This document shows, in pieces, positions 13,177 to 25,967 of a stretch of 64,000 nucleotides of DNA (within the stretch, counting starts at the first letter, position 1; every line of letters begins with the position of its first letter). The DNA comes from Theobroma cacao (lineage: Eukaryota > Streptophyta > Magnoliopsida > Malvales > Malvaceae): contig NC_030852.1 of assembly GCF_000208745.1 (NCBI RefSeq), positions 18,538,452-18,602,451 of the forward strand. The letters are read 5' to 3'. Position numbers and translations under genes: made by a program. The notes below the pieces were generated by a model. It made no database searches. It was not told the DNA's origin and was given only the letters and a program-made list of their open reading frames with translations.

Positions 13177-14210
13177 TACTTTTCTTAGTTTGTTTCTCAA
13201 CCTCCACTTTGTATTCTTTGAACTTTTCAAGGGTTCAAATTTATATTTCATCAAATGCACATAACCATAGCGAGAATGGTTATCTGTGAAGGTGATGAAG
13301 TAAGAGTATTCTCTTCTAGCACTAGTATTCATGGGACCACATACATCCGAATGTACAAGTCCTAGCAACACCCCAACTCATTTACCCGTTTTCGTGAAAG
13401 GCGATGTAATCATTTTACCAAGAAGACAACACTCAGATGTTCCATAAGATTCGTAATCAAATGGATCGATATAACCTTGTTTGTGTAACTTGGTTAAATA
13501 AGTCTCATTGATGTGTCCAAGCCTACAATGCTAGATGTAGGATAGTTTTGGATCATTTTTCTTTGCTTTTTTGACTTTTATATTAAGTATGGGTCTATTA
13601 GGATCAAGGATATAGAGATCGTTTGAATGTGTCCCTGCACCATAGTTCATTTCTCTCTTAGAGAAAGAACAACAATTACCCTTAATGTTAAATTCAAAAT
13701 CATCATATAGTGCCAACTATGAAACAAATATGATGTTTCAAGATATGGAAGGGGCATAATAGCCGTCTCTAAATTCCAAGATCAACCCAAAAGATAAAGG
13801 TATGGTAATTGTCCCTATAACTGATGCAACAACCTTTGCTCCATTTCTTACTCTTAGGACCACTTTTCACTTTGTCAATCTTCTACTTGTTTCCAACACC
13901 TTCATGCCATTACATAGGTACGACGTGCATCTAGTATCTAATACCCATGATGACGGATCAATGGTAGATAGATTTGCTTCAATCATATACATGGTCAAAG
14001 GTGAAACTTCTACAAGCTTCTCATTCTTTGACCTTGTCATGAAGCCAAGGATATTTTCTTTACTTGCATCTATTCTTAATAGATGTTTGAGAACGTTTCT
14101 CAACTTGATATACTAGTCCAAATATTATGGCTCGAATTTCATGATGGCATCAAGTACGTTGTGCAAAGTGATGTGTATTCTCATTCTAACAACCTAGACA
14201 TTTAAAGAGC
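13177..14210 (-). pseudogene. Ty1/copia gag-protease-integrase remnant (copia-1)
   Basis: Minus-strand remnant of a copia polyprotein. In order from right to left it shows a zinc-knuckle-like segment (CFKCLGC, about 14180-14210), a protease segment (WVLDTRCTSYLCNGM, where the canonical active site is D-[ST]-G; here DTR, about 13980-14010), the pre-integrase domain with CRLGHINETYLTKLHKQGYIDP (about 13470-13540) and the start of integrase with HSDVCGPMNT and FITFTDNHSRYGYVHLM (about 13260-13360). Stops and frame breaks occur throughout. The integrase continues at 7383-7653 across the A2/B1 nest. Confidence 0.9.
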
Positions 14211-15685
14211 ATATGTAAGTATTCATGTGTTATTAATCAATTAAGACAAGATAGTAAATCTTAAATTGATTGTTCCCACTATTTTCTTAAAAATGATAAC
14301 CCTCCATATCACCCCAAGAGATCTCTACAAGAATTCTCTTAGTGGGCTAGGATCTCTATCCATTCTAATCATGACATTACGTATGCTCAACAAACCATGA
14401 TAAGTGGATTAAGTAGGTAACTGAGCTTACCAATTGTATCTTTATACAACTCCTAGATCAGCTAGGTGACAACACATTGCTTAAATATATCATACATGTT
14501 TCACCTTGCCATTGCCTCTAGTTTCCATGATAATCAAGTTTCCAAGCAGCTAGATTTTATGAAACTAGTTGAGTAAGACCCACCAATAGCTCAAACATAT
14601 TTGTGTAGAAGTGTGACCTTGAATGTGCTCAACATGTCTCTAGTTAAAAGAGCAGCCAGATTATTTTGCTATATGGTGGAATGCAACTTAATCATGTGTG
14701 GCATGTGACTCAATATTTATCAAGCGATTTCGTTATTTGTTTTTATTGAGGTCTCATCCTAGCATGCATGACATTTATTTATTGCATAAAATAAATCTAT
14801 CACATGTATACTACTTTGGATGATTATGGACTTTATCAATACTAATTTCCTTGAGCCACTAGAGTAAATTAGCTTAGTCAAACCTAGGGGATATCATTCA
14901 ACATCTTGTAGTCTTCCTCATCGTTTACCTTTATGGGGCGTCTAGATCTTTATCTTCGAATTGTAAAATAACTCCTAAACTAATTCTAACTCTATACTTA
15001 GATGTATTACAATTTAGTGTAGAAACCACGTGGTACATCCGAGGGGAGTTAAGTAAGGAGAAAATTTTACAATTCTAGAAAATCGAGAGAAAGGTAGGGT
15101 GCGCAGACCCTATTTAATAAATAAATACCATGATAAAATTTAACCATACATCCACAATTACATTGGGCCTAGTCCATAATCATCCACATACATCCGCATA
15201 AACATAAGATTAAATCTATGTCTTGTTCAGATTATTAATCATATGATCCATTTGGAATTAGTTACATTTAACTTTTGAATTAACTTATTTCAAATTTTTG
15301 GGTTTCAATTTAATTCTACATGTGGAAATAATTTCCATATGTAAAAATCCTTACTAATGAATATAAATAACCTTGTTCATTCTTAAACTTATTAGGATAA
15401 AAATTATTACAAATTAAAACAATTTTTAATTTGCATTGTCTAAATATCTAAGGTTATCTACTACCAATCCAAAATTAAAGATTTAGTATCTTAAATTACC
15501 TAATCTCATTTGGTAATATTAAAACAATAAAATCTTTATTTATCTTTTTTTTTCAAAACTGAGTTCATGAGTTAAAATTATGGAGATATTCCTTTGATTT
15601 CAAATTGCCCATTTATCCTTTTACTTCCACAACTTCTAGGAATCCACTTCCTTTATTTATGGAAATTGTACAAAACAATTTTGAC
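14211..15685 (-). mobile_element. Probable 5' leader and LTR region of copia-1
   Basis: About 1.5 kb of AT-rich, non-coding DNA lies upstream (minus strand) of the copia-1 gag remnant. I see no ORF, no clear primer-binding site and no second copy in the window, so the LTR limits cannot be fixed. A candidate LTR start, TGTTTTGTAC on the minus strand, lies near 15675. Assignment to copia-1 is by position only. Confidence 0.4.
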
Positions 15686-17180
15686 CTCTGTTGTTGATTT
15701 CTCACGCAAGTGCATGTATCGCAAACCAGTAATATAGTGATGAAGTAGAGTATCGTTCCCATAGAGAATTGTTTTAATTCCTATTTGCTAACTACTAAAA
15801 TTGACACATCCTACTTTTATCCAAACAATAAAAATTAAATTAAAAAAAATTAAATTTAATAAACTTAAAAACTAAAACTAATATAAAACTAATCAGCAAA
15901 TTACTTTAGTAAACTCGATTAATTACTAGACCTAAGATTATGATATCCCTCAATACTTTATCTAAATACTGTTTCTCTCTTTTAACTTATTTTAATGGAT
16001 TAAGTTACTAACATAGAGTCCTGATTTATTTACAAGTCTTTGTCGAAGTTCTCATAAAAATACCTTTTCCAATAAACTTACTATATGTCTATGCAAATTA
16101 AATCAAAGAAAGATTTTTTAAGTTCGTGCTCTAATCTTGGCTACATATGACTTATAGGTATATGTCTACCTTATATGCAAATCAAACCACCTAATCCACT
16201 AAGTGCATTTGATCATATGCTATTTTATTCAAGGTCTACTCTAAATCTCTTTCATCAAGGTTTAATTTAGGTTTCCAATTCAATCTAATTGGTGGCTGGG
16301 CAACTAGAAGCATTAAGAACAGAATAAAATAAACAACTTAAAACCATTATACATAAACAAAAGAGAGATAAATAATTCAGATTATGAATTGAGTTCAATC
16401 ATAATCTTAGATAAATAAATTAGTTCCCCATAATATCATACATCATCATCAAATAAAGTTTAAACATTAAAACTAAACCAATAAAATAAAACAATAACAA
16501 AAGATAAAGAATCCCAAGAATTGTAATCTTGATCTTCAAATCTTCTTGAATCTCTTGAATTGTTCTCATCTTTAATGAGACTTTTTCCAATGATTTTGTG
16601 ACTAATTCTAAGCTCTCAATCTAGTCTTTCATGTCTCTAATAGTCCTCTAAAATGTTACTTTTATAAGGATTTGAAGTTAGGTCAAGTTGGGTGAAGAAA
16701 GAAGTCAATTATAACTAGCATTCCATCATCAGACTATGTGAGCCATGGCCTACCTCCACCAAGGCCGCGGCCTCAACCATTTAATTTGCAAAAATCATGA
16801 TCTCTTCAGGATTGCTGCAATGCTACAAATTCGACAAGATTTTTGACCACCTTCCACGCTGACCTGGGAAAAAGGATAAACATGAAAGTTATATCTTTTT
16901 CTCTTAGCTTTCCAATGTCTAAGAATCACCTCATTTAGAATTTTTTAGGTAAAGTTTTGGTCAAAATACTATGCAGTGAAGGTCTACATCTCATGGGCAC
17001 TTAACTTGACAATTTTTCACCCTTACAATTGCACACCTACAAATCAGCAAATTAATCAATAACAACATATTTGAGGCACATTAAAACCAATTTAAGCACA
17101 AAATTAACTAATATTAGATTGACTCACCTGATTAGCTAACTTAAAATAATTAAATAAAACCTAATTAATTTTTATGCATT

Positions 17181-18448
17181 CACTACAACATTTTTGACCT
17201 ATGCTTATAGAAAAAATTGCAACCATAAGTGAAAATCTACTGCCTTAGGTTAACGTTGCACTTAGGAAGAGTGTAACCTTAGCCAATGTATGGAAAAGTT
17301 TAGTTACACTTCTTTATAAGGTTTTGCAGCATAATTAAGATGCAACCATTTAGTGTACGGCTGCAATCCTAAAACCTATGACAACATTTAAAATATGCAT
17401 CTAAATGATGTACATAACAACACATACAACAATCTAATATGCAACAAAAGATACATCATAGCAACCTATAAAGAATAAACCATGCAAATGTTACAGCAAA
17501 CTTTAGTATATATTGATCATCAAACTTTGATTTTATAACAAATTTTACAAAAGTATATAGTCATTTAAATTCCAAATTTTATACAAAGAATGCTCTTTAA
17601 TCCAAATTTTTTGCTTAAGCAAAAAGGATGACTCCAACAAGATTGCTAATCTTAAAATCAGAAAAGCAAGAGAACATGAGATTATAAAATATAGTATAAA
17701 ATAATCTAAATAATCAACTCAAGAAAACATAGATAAAGTCTTTTTCTTAACACACATGGGATCAAGATCATCATATTTCACGTCACAAAGCTTTGTTCTC
17801 ATAAGATGAGGTTGCAAGTTCAAATACTACAAATCAAAATTTAACAAGAGAAATAAAGTACACAACCATGCCTTATTATCAATACAAATACGACAAATAA
17901 ATAAACAAATAACATAAAATGAAAAGAGTTGAGAAAATCTCTAAGGATTTTTTTCGATCCATGTCCACCAAGAATTTTCTTAGTAGCCAAACGGAAAAAA
18001 TGAACAAAGAAAGAAAAAGAGAATTGATGAATCGAGAAAAAGAGAATTTACTTGTCTTACAAAATTTTAAGTAAAAAAAAATCTGAAAAATTTTGGTGAG
18101 AAATATTGTAAAAGAAGAAAATGGATCTAAGATTGAGAGAAAGAGGTATAAACTAAGAGTGATCTTCCAAAAAGAAAAGAATTGAACATAAGAGATAAGG
18201 GTTTTTCCATGCTATTTCATGGGCCATGGTTTCCTTTATTTTGTGGGCTTCTAACCTTTTAATCTTTTTTCTATTTGGTGCACTTTTTTCTTCTTAATTT
18301 GTTTTAGTTTGTTTTAATTTGTTTTATGGGATTATACTTTAAATAGTGTAACTAAATGGAAATGTTTTAAGTGTTTTATAATAAATTTAGTTACATTAAA
18401 ATAAATACAGCTAAAATTATGCAATAAAAGCTCAAAAATGTTATTGCG
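17181..18448. mobile_element. CACTA-type non-autonomous DNA transposon
   Basis: The left end is CACTACAACATTTTTGA. The right end, TCAAAAATGTTATTGCG, is its reverse complement over 11 of the inner bases and partly over the outer six. The 3-bp sequence ATT flanks both ends (17178-17180 and 18449-18451), the duplication size expected for CACTA elements. The subterminal region repeats GCAACC- and GTAACC-like words. No transposase ORF is present in its 1268 bp, so it would need a transposase in trans. The decayed right terminus suggests it is old. Confidence 0.6.
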
Positions 18449-19975
18449 ATTACTACAAGAACTAAACTAAATTATTATCAAAATTAAGTCCAAATAACTT
18501 CATACCATACAGTTATCACACCTTCAAACTTAAGATTTTGCTAGTTCTCAAGCAAAACACAATTATTCAAATTCATGTCTCAACTCCCATGCAAACACAT
18601 TTTCTAATGGATTTCCGTGTGTGTGTGAAATCTTTTACCAAGAATATCATAACATTTGAATGAGTTTATGCCAATACAAAATTCGAATTAGTACTAGAAT
18701 TCCATAACTTTACTTTTCATCTCTCTCTCCACTAATATAGACAGACACAATTAATATAGGCATCAATAGGACTTTATAAAGCTTGTAATGTATGGCCAGG
18801 GCAAAGTAAGATAAATTATATAATGTGGCTCAAATTACCCTAAGCACACAATTATTCTAGGATCTATATATAGAGCTCTATTTTCCTTCTCTATATACAC
18901 CTTTTTTTTCACATTTGAACTTTTCTTTTGTTCAACACTTTATTCTACCTTTTCCAATTCCACAATTTTACACCCCCAAACTTATTTTCTTTGTATTGCA
19001 AGTAGTGTGGTGATTTTTAATATTTTGAAAAAAATTTTCATACCAACATCACCTTTCTACCATATGCATTTAACTCAATATATATATTCCCTAAAACAAT
19101 ATAAATGCTCAAGAGTGAGGGTTGCAAAATTGGAAATGTTATTTTAAGGTTAGGCTTATTATTATATGGTTAAACAAAGAAAAGAGAAATTAGGCTCCAA
19201 GGGGTATACTAAGGATAAAAATATATCAAGGTTGGCTTGAAAGGCTCAAACAGTCCAAAAATGACCTAAATCATGTTCCTAAATAAGTATTGCCTAAGAT
19301 CTCACCTTGAGAGAGAATCAAGAAAATTTTAGAACTCATAACATAATCTAAATTTTATATCAACATAAACCTTCTTTAAATAATCACAATAATACAAGGC
19401 AAAAGTTATAGTTCTCAAAATTATGACAATCACATCCTAACAATGATACTAAACAAAAGAATTTAGCATGAATCCAGACAAAAACCTTATTTACCAAAAG
19501 CTAAAAATTCAAGACAACTAATTAGTATCATTGGATAAGGAAACCATCGAAAAAAAATTGGCACAACTTTATTCTAGATTCTTAAAAATTTAAGCACATA
19601 TAACAATTTAAATGATCAACTAATCTTAATTACTTAAAAATTTAAATAAGCAAACAAAAAAAATTAAATCTTGATACTTCCACAGAATATTTACTAACAA
19701 AAAAATAAATTTACTCTTAAAAACTTAAACTAAACACTATCCTCAATGTTAAAAAAATAAAGGTAAAGAATACTCCCCTGATGGTTGAATGAATCTGGAG
19801 AAGCTTTAATCCTCCTTCTCTTCTTCATCATCCTCTACCTCATTATTACCCATAAGAGGATTTGGTGCAAGTCGAAGAGTAGCCATGTCCATCCATATAA
19901 AAACAACATAAGCTCAAAACATTTGGTCCATATGTTGATTACATTGGGTTTGATAAGCCATATGTCGCTCAAATT

Positions 19976-20038
19976 GGTGCCTAAGTTGCTCAACTAGGTG
20001 CCTAAGTTGCTCAACTAGGTGCCTAAGTTGCTCAACTA
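19976..20038 (-). repeat. 21-bp tandem repeat encoding coiled-coil heptads
   Basis: Three identical 21-bp units (plus strand GGTGCCTAAGTTGCTCAACT plus A) lie end to end, with a partial unit after them. On the minus strand, in frame with the surrounding QFERHMAYQTQCNQ reading, each unit encodes seven residues with Leu/Val spacing typical of a heptad. Confidence 0.9.
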
Positions 20039-20883
20039 GTTGCTCAAGTTGCTCAATCCTCTAAGTCATTAACAGTTGTTAGGATCATGGTCAAGGAGGT
20101 TGAGGATGGTGTGTTGAAGAAGAAATAACCCCAGCAGAATGTTAAAGTTGTATGAGGATGAGATTAATATCAATTGTGAGCTCAAGGTGCAACAGCTCCT
20201 CATTAGCATCATAATGTACACCAGCCATCTTGCACATGGCTATAATCAGAGAAAGGAACTGCAAGCCATCTTGTTTTATTTTTGTAATGTGTGTCATGGC
20301 TTTGTAAATTACATATCCAAAAGTAATTATGAGTCCCATCATGATGGAATGAATAAAAATGGCTCTATCCTTTGTGACGTCACTGAGATGTGTGGTAGGA
20401 ATTAGGTTAGTGGCCACAAAGTATAACCATACTTTAGAATTTAGTTTCATCACATTCCTCTAGAAAGAAGCTGGTGCATTATTGTATATCCTCCATTGCG
20501 CTCCTTTATCACAAAGTATCTAGATGATGTCATCCCAAGTATTGACCATAGCTATCATTTTCAAAATTAGGAGCTTCATAAAATTCATTGATGGCATAGC
20601 TCAAGAATGGAACTAGCTTACCTCGTACAAAAACAAAATCATTAGTAGCTTCAACTGCATTAACGTAAAATTCTCTTACTAAAGGGATAATTGCAACTTT
20701 TAGTGACACGTAAAATTTTTGCCAATGTCATTCATCGATCATTAGCTGAAGGTTAAGATGTGTGATAAACCCTTTATCCAGTCCTCACTTTGGTATGGTG
20801 ATTTTGTTAATGAGAGAGCTAGCATATCTAGCCATAGCGTTAGCAAACACAAATTGAGTTTGATCAAACGAGCCATTAGAACT

Positions 20884-20907
20884 TGCTCTTGCTCTTGCTC
20901 TTGCTCT
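20884..20907 (-). repeat. Hexanucleotide repeat encoding Arg-Ala
   Basis: TGCTCT repeated about four times on the plus strand. On the minus strand it encodes the RARARA stretch just after the start of the transposon-domain ORF. Confidence 0.85.
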
Positions 20908-21685
20908 TTTGGGTGCCATTCTCAAATCCCCTGCAATTAATTCACATTCGCAATGGCAACTTACCTAATAATTTTTAAATGCATAGATGAAGTCAATCTA
21001 CCAGAACCCAATAAGAACCAAGCACAATAGCATAAGAATCATCAATTTCCATCACAAAATGTGAACAAAATAAATAATGTAAAGTAAGTAATCAATAGTT
21101 CAAAAAATGGAAAAAATATTAAAGAAAAATTAAAAACTCAGTTAAACGTTTGAAGTGGAAAAGGAAATTTGATGAAAATTTTAGATGTGGTTAATGGGTA
21201 TGGAAAGAGATTGATGAAAAGAGAAAAGTGGGTTGTAGAAAGTTGATTAAAGATGGAGAGGTGCAAGTGAGAAAAGTTCAGAGAAAAGTGTAGAAAATTT
21301 TGAGAAAAGGGGAGTTGTAGTGTTGATTGAGTAAAAGAGGGCTTAAATAAAGAAAGAGAGGGTATGGTTTTAGGTTAAAGGGAGTGGTGGGCTGCCCATT
21401 TTTTGTAGCCCATAAGAGAAAGGCCACAGCCTACCCCTAGGGGTGCTATGGCCCCTGTTGGAAATGATCGCGAAGCCGCAGCCACGTTTTGCGAGCACCG
21501 TGACTCACTTTAAAAAGTATCACCTCGATAGTTGTAAATGCTTTTTGCTAAACGCGGGGCTATAGCTTAGGGCCTAGTGAGTCGTGGCCCATGTAAGTTC
21601 CAATCAGTAGGTCACAAACTCCCCTAGTGGGAGCCACAACCTACCCCCTTTTTTATTGATTTTTTTAGAATAGCATGTACTTGCA

Positions 21686-22694
21686 TGTAACACCCCAAAT
21701 ATTTTATGTAAATTGAGTTAATTGAGAAGGATTTATTGTGCCTTAATGACATTGATGATATATTATGTAAGCCAAGAGTTGAAAGTGCATACATTTACAC
21801 TTAAGCAAATTTTTAAGGAAATATGAGAAATAATAAATAAACTCTATGGTTTGAGGTTTTGATTTGTATTTGATGTGATAAATTGAGATCTTGTATGTGT
21901 GGATTGGGTTGTACGAATGATTAGAGGTTGTGGAAAAGGTTTAGAATGAGTTTAGGCTTTAAAAAATAGTAGAAGTGCAGGAAAAGTCGAAGATATTGGT
22001 CCAGGATCAACTGTAAGCACCTTGCAGTTAATCGTAGGAATAAAAATAGGAAAAGATACAAGCATACTAGTCCAGGATCAACTATAAAGCCTCCATAGAC
22101 GATCTTGTGAAGGAAAAATCGAATACAAGCAAACAAACTAGTCTAGGATTGATTATAGACCTTTAAAGTTGATCTTATGAAGGGAAAATGGTGAAATCTA
22201 CTGGTCCAAGGTCGACTATAGACTTCCCATAGTTAACCATAGGTTGTCTGGTTAGCCAAATTCAAGCTTAAAAGCCCTAAAATCGAGATTTGCTTCATTT
22301 TTCTCTGTTTTCTTTGTTCTTCCACCATTTGCTCTTAAATTTCACATCCTTCAAACCCATGAAATTCCATCAATGAATCTTAGATTCTAAGTGAGGAAGA
22401 AGGAAGTTTCACTTCTCAAAAATCATGGCTTGGTTTTTGTTTTCTCTCTCTGCCCATTTGAAACCCTAAGCCACAAATGAGCACTTGGAGTTACTTAAAG
22501 TAAATTTAGAGCTTAGGAAACACTTCTAGAGGTAAGATTAAGTGTTTTTACAAATTGAATTTCAATTTAATTGGTTAATAACTTGGATTTGATTTGGTCT
22601 AGCTTTGGTAAGATTTGTGCCTTGAGTTTGGTAAGGGATTTAAATCTAAAGATTGTACAATCTAGCCCCTAAGTTATGGTTTTAGCTCATTTTT
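21686..22694 (+). mobile_element. LTR fragment, family C (5' part)
   Basis: Begins TGTAACACCCC, a typical Ty3/gypsy LTR start, and contains a transcribed-leader-like pyrimidine stretch near 22290-22330. It has no coding capacity. It is interrupted at 22695 by LTR-A3. The rest of the LTR may resume at 27470, but no matching target duplication is seen, so the junction is unproven. Confidence 0.5.
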
Positions 22695-23670
22695 TGTCAT
22701 GACCCAAATCCAAGGGGTCCATGACTGGCACACAAGCCCAGCAGGCAAGCCCACTAAACCCGAGCAAGCCTCAAAGTCTAAAATCATATAACGTAAACCA
22801 AGGGATTTAATAATCAAATATTCATAATAAATTCAAACATAAATGCATTATCCTTAGCACATAGTTTATACAAATGTTCAAAAAGCCATACATTGGCCAA
22901 TAAATGTGGGTTTGTGCATAACAACCCTTACACACAATATAGCATGGCACTCAGTGCCTACACACATTATCCACAGTGGAAAGCTTAAACTAACTTAGTG
23001 GAATGACCAAAACGGAGAACCTACCGGAGGCCAAAATCAATAGCCTATTTATCTGCACATGGTGTACAAATGGGTCAGCACTACAATACTTAATGAATGG
23101 TGTAGATAAACAAAATCATATATGTTTCTATTAAATACATATATAAAATATATGCAACTTCCATGCATCTAGATGTTCTAGCAAACATCTCCAAATACAA
23201 GACATCTCATTATCCCTAAATCTCCAATATGAAGGCATGTCATCATCCTCAATGTCTCCAAAGATCATCACATATATCGTTAGGTTTGCCCTCGAAGGAG
23301 ATCAAAGTAATTCAAATTATTCTTCATGGCACAATCTAATCGCCGGAGTCTCACATCAGAATCATATCACATTTATCTAAACCTCTCCATGGCTTTTTCA
23401 CATCATATGCCAATCAAATCAACAAGTGGTCCTCCCCTAGACATAGTCAAATCACGCTCAGTGGCCAACCGGTGGAGAATCAAATCACGTTCAGGGCAAA
23501 GCCATTGACGGAGAAACAAATCATGCACATGCCGAAGCAATGGATAGAGAACAGATCACGCACAGCACCGAAGTAGCTGACGGAGAATTGATCATTGACC
23601 AAAGTAACCTCTTGACGTCGGCATCACCCAAAGTAATCTTAATAGATGGCATCAAAGCACTGCAGGCAGG
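22695..23670 (-). mobile_element. Truncated LTR of family A (A3)
   Basis: Starts TGTCATGACCC and follows the A LTR closely, with the same order of blocks as 4176-5390 and 7654-8510 (the GCAAGCCCACTA segment, GTGGAGAATCAAATCA, and ATGGCATCAAAGCACTGCA near the end). It stops about 1 kb in and lacks the palindrome cluster. The right breakpoint, near 23670, is approximate. Confidence 0.7.
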
Positions 23671-23899
23671 ATTAATGTTGTCGCCTTGCTTCATCGACAC
23701 CGTGATGTCATGCTCCCTAGTCCTTGTATAGCTTGGGCATCAAGGGCGTCACAACCTCTTTCTCTCCAAGGTTGTGGCCTTTATTTTCCCATATTGCATT
23801 GTATAGAAACTACTGCATTCTAGCTTCTTCCAATGTGATTTTCACCTATATCTGATCTGAATTGCGTTGAAGTAGGTTCTTAGTGGATTGATGTAATTA
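23671..23899. mobile_element. Athila/Tat-like fragment, left of solo copia LTR
   Basis: A non-coding fragment whose text continues on the other side of the solo copia LTR, at 25968-26370. The continuation (GTAAACATGAAAGTTG and AGCTTTCCAATG-like words) resembles 16860-17000, so both pieces appear to derive from the same Athila/Tat-like repeat. Confidence 0.5.
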
Positions 23900-25967
23900 T
23901 GTAAAGTATGGATTTCAAAAAATTTCTTTTATAAAGTAAGCAAGCAATCCAATTACACAAGCGAAAACACACATCATTCTTATTGCAAGTAACATAATCA
24001 CATCCTAAAGAAAATAAGAATCTATTGAGTAAGAAAAACATACCTTTTATTTTGAAATTCTTATTTTTGGACACCACCACACCAATGATTGATTTCTCGA
24101 TCAAACAAGTTTACCACTTATTCTTCAAGAATGCTTTCAACTTGAACCTTGAGTGGACAAGGTGTGGAATGATAAACTACAAGATGGCAACTGATTTTGT
24201 CTCTCTTTTCTTCCTAAAATTAATGGCTGCTTGTCTTTCAAAAAATTCAACCAAGAATGGGAGAAAGGAAGAAAGATATGACAAAATTTGAAGGAGGAAA
24301 GAAGTGACGATTGAAACTTTTTCAAGAAAAAGTATGTATGTACGTTTTTTTTGTTCCAATCTCTTCTCTTTTAATTAAAACTCTTGCCTCAAAGGTTTAA
24401 TCAAAATCAAACACCTTTGAATCAATGTTGACCATCCATTTAAAGTTATGGAAACATCAAACATGCTCCATAATTATCAAAGTTAAAATTAAAGAATAAA
24501 TAATTTAATTCATTAATTATCATTTAGAGTTCTTCATAAAATAAAACTCCTTATTGAATAATAACTCTTATTTTATTATTATCCATCTTTATTTAAAAAG
24601 AATTAATAATAACTAAAAGAGTTATAGTCAAACATGGACTCTCCTTTTATCAACATGGATGTCTAGATTCATTTTGCAAGAATCCTCTTAGCATCATCTT
24701 AATTTAAGACAACTCTTGTCTTTCATTAAAACAAAAATATTTTATCTTGTCTAAATTGAGACAAATATGTTTTCTTGTCTAGATTAAGACAAAAAATACT
24801 TTGCTTGTCTTAAATTAAGACAATCATATTTTCTTGTCTAAATTAAGACCAAATATGTTTTCTTGTATAAATTAAGACAAACATGTTAAAGCTGCCATTT
24901 TTATACATAATTTAATTAATCAAATTAAAACATGCATTCCAACTTCAACAAATTGAATTCTACGAAGGTAAGTGGGGAATCTATTTGGACATAGATATTC
25001 TAAGCTTCAATAAACTTAGAATTATTCTTAATCTCATTAAAAATAATTCAAGCTTATTAACCATGAAATCACTCCACCATAGATTCATGGTTGCACTCTT
25101 AGATTAACTATAATTACAAGAAACAATTAAATAGTTGATATTAATTATTTGTTGTCCAATTGCAAACCTTATATTGTGAACCCTCATAACCATCCAATGA
25201 CAAAAGGTGAAATTTCATCTAATTAGTGATTCAATACTCTAGATCTAATCTTTTGAGTATTCAAATGTGATGAGTAGCTAATTCATCAATCCACTAAGCC
25301 TAGATTAATCACCAATCTTTCTAAAATCACTAGAAGTGATGTTAATATTATGAACTTCATTATTTGGATATATGTTTCCAGATGTTTATTTTGATTATAA
25401 TCCCAAAATACAGAGTCTAGATCAATGCTTTATGATGATCATGCTCATGGTAAATCAAAGATTATGAGGAGATTAAACACAAGTTCACTATCCATCAAGA
25501 TTTCGATTCTATTATAAGCAAATGTATAAGTGTGAGATCAAGATTTAAGTAACGGTTAAACCTAAATTTGATTCTCTCATGATTCCAATTCATGTTATAG
25601 TGTCATTACTCGAAATCAACCATTTCGATGATTTGAGACTCATCATTCCCTTGAAGTGAATCACATTCATTTCGTTCGAAGTAATCTGGACATTGCAGCC
25701 TTAACACAATAAAGTGACTAGCTTTTATATGGCTGTGAACAATTTTTAGATTCAATTAAAATACATGTCTTTTATGTATAACTCTTCATTCAAATGTATT
25801 TTAATATCTCAATAGAATCATGGTACCTTAATAACTAGATAATGAATGCTTACTTAAAACAAACTCTTTGTCTTATTATCAAAATGTACTTTCATTACAA
25901 ATTTAATGAAATTAAACATAAGAATATACTTGCTTTCCATGACACCATATTCTCAAAATTCCTAACA
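23900..25967 (-). mobile_element. Solo Ty1/copia-type LTR
   Basis: On the minus strand this begins TGTTAGGAATTTTGAG and ends CATACTTTACA, 2068 bp. It is flanked by a perfect AATTA duplication at 23895-23899 and 25968-25972. There is no internal region, so it is a solo LTR. It contains five imperfect repeats of a TTGTCT-n-AGACAA inverted repeat at 24745-24880. Copia origin is inferred from the TGTTAGGAATTTTGAGAATATGG-type start, which is common in plant copia LTRs. Confidence 0.85.
24745..24880. repeat. Tandem inverted-repeat array in the solo copia LTR
   Basis: Five units of TTGTCTaaattAAGACAA or close variants, with centres near 24755.5, 24783.5, 24814, 24842.5 and 24871.5, are spaced 28-31 bp apart. 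Confidence 0.85.

Larger units (their letters stand above)
19785..20919 (-). pseudogene. Broken plant-transposon-domain ORF
   Basis: The start ATG at 20917-20919 gives MAPKRARARARA, followed by broken frames and then an open stretch at 20142-20453 with LIPTTHLSDVTKDRAIFIHS and MAGVHYDANEELLHLE. These words match my memory of the putative plant transposon protein domain found in many plant retroelement ORFs, where an N-terminal MAPKRARTR is common. Premature stops occur after the N-terminus and again before 20453. The C-terminal end is a heptad-repeat coiled coil (EQLRHLV three times) encoded by a 21-bp repeat at 19976-20038. Function is unknown. As it stands it cannot make a full protein. Confidence 0.7.
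15690..21680 (-). mobile_element. Athila/Tat-like Ty3/gypsy non-coding block with broken ORF
   Basis: The stretch contains landmarks of the non-coding 3' part of plant Athila/Tat elements: a GCAAGTGCATGTATCGC segment near 15711, and on the minus strand a GTTTTGCTTGAGAACTAGC segment followed by AAATCTTAAGTTTG near 18525-18560. It also holds the broken plant-transposon ORF at 19785-20919. A CACTA-type element is inserted at 17181-18448. I see no reverse transcriptase or integrase. LTR boundaries are not identifiable, and the assignment is by recall of motif style, not by a search. Confidence 0.5.

Noticed and set aside
13019..13264. Plus-strand ORF of 81 codons
   Set aside because: It runs across the A2 right boundary and lies opposite the copia-1 integrase on the minus strand; a shadow frame.
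24745..24880. CRISPR-like array
   Set aside because: Regular short repeats, but this is plant nuclear DNA, the units are inverted repeats inside an LTR, and the spacers are only about 10 bp and AT-rich.
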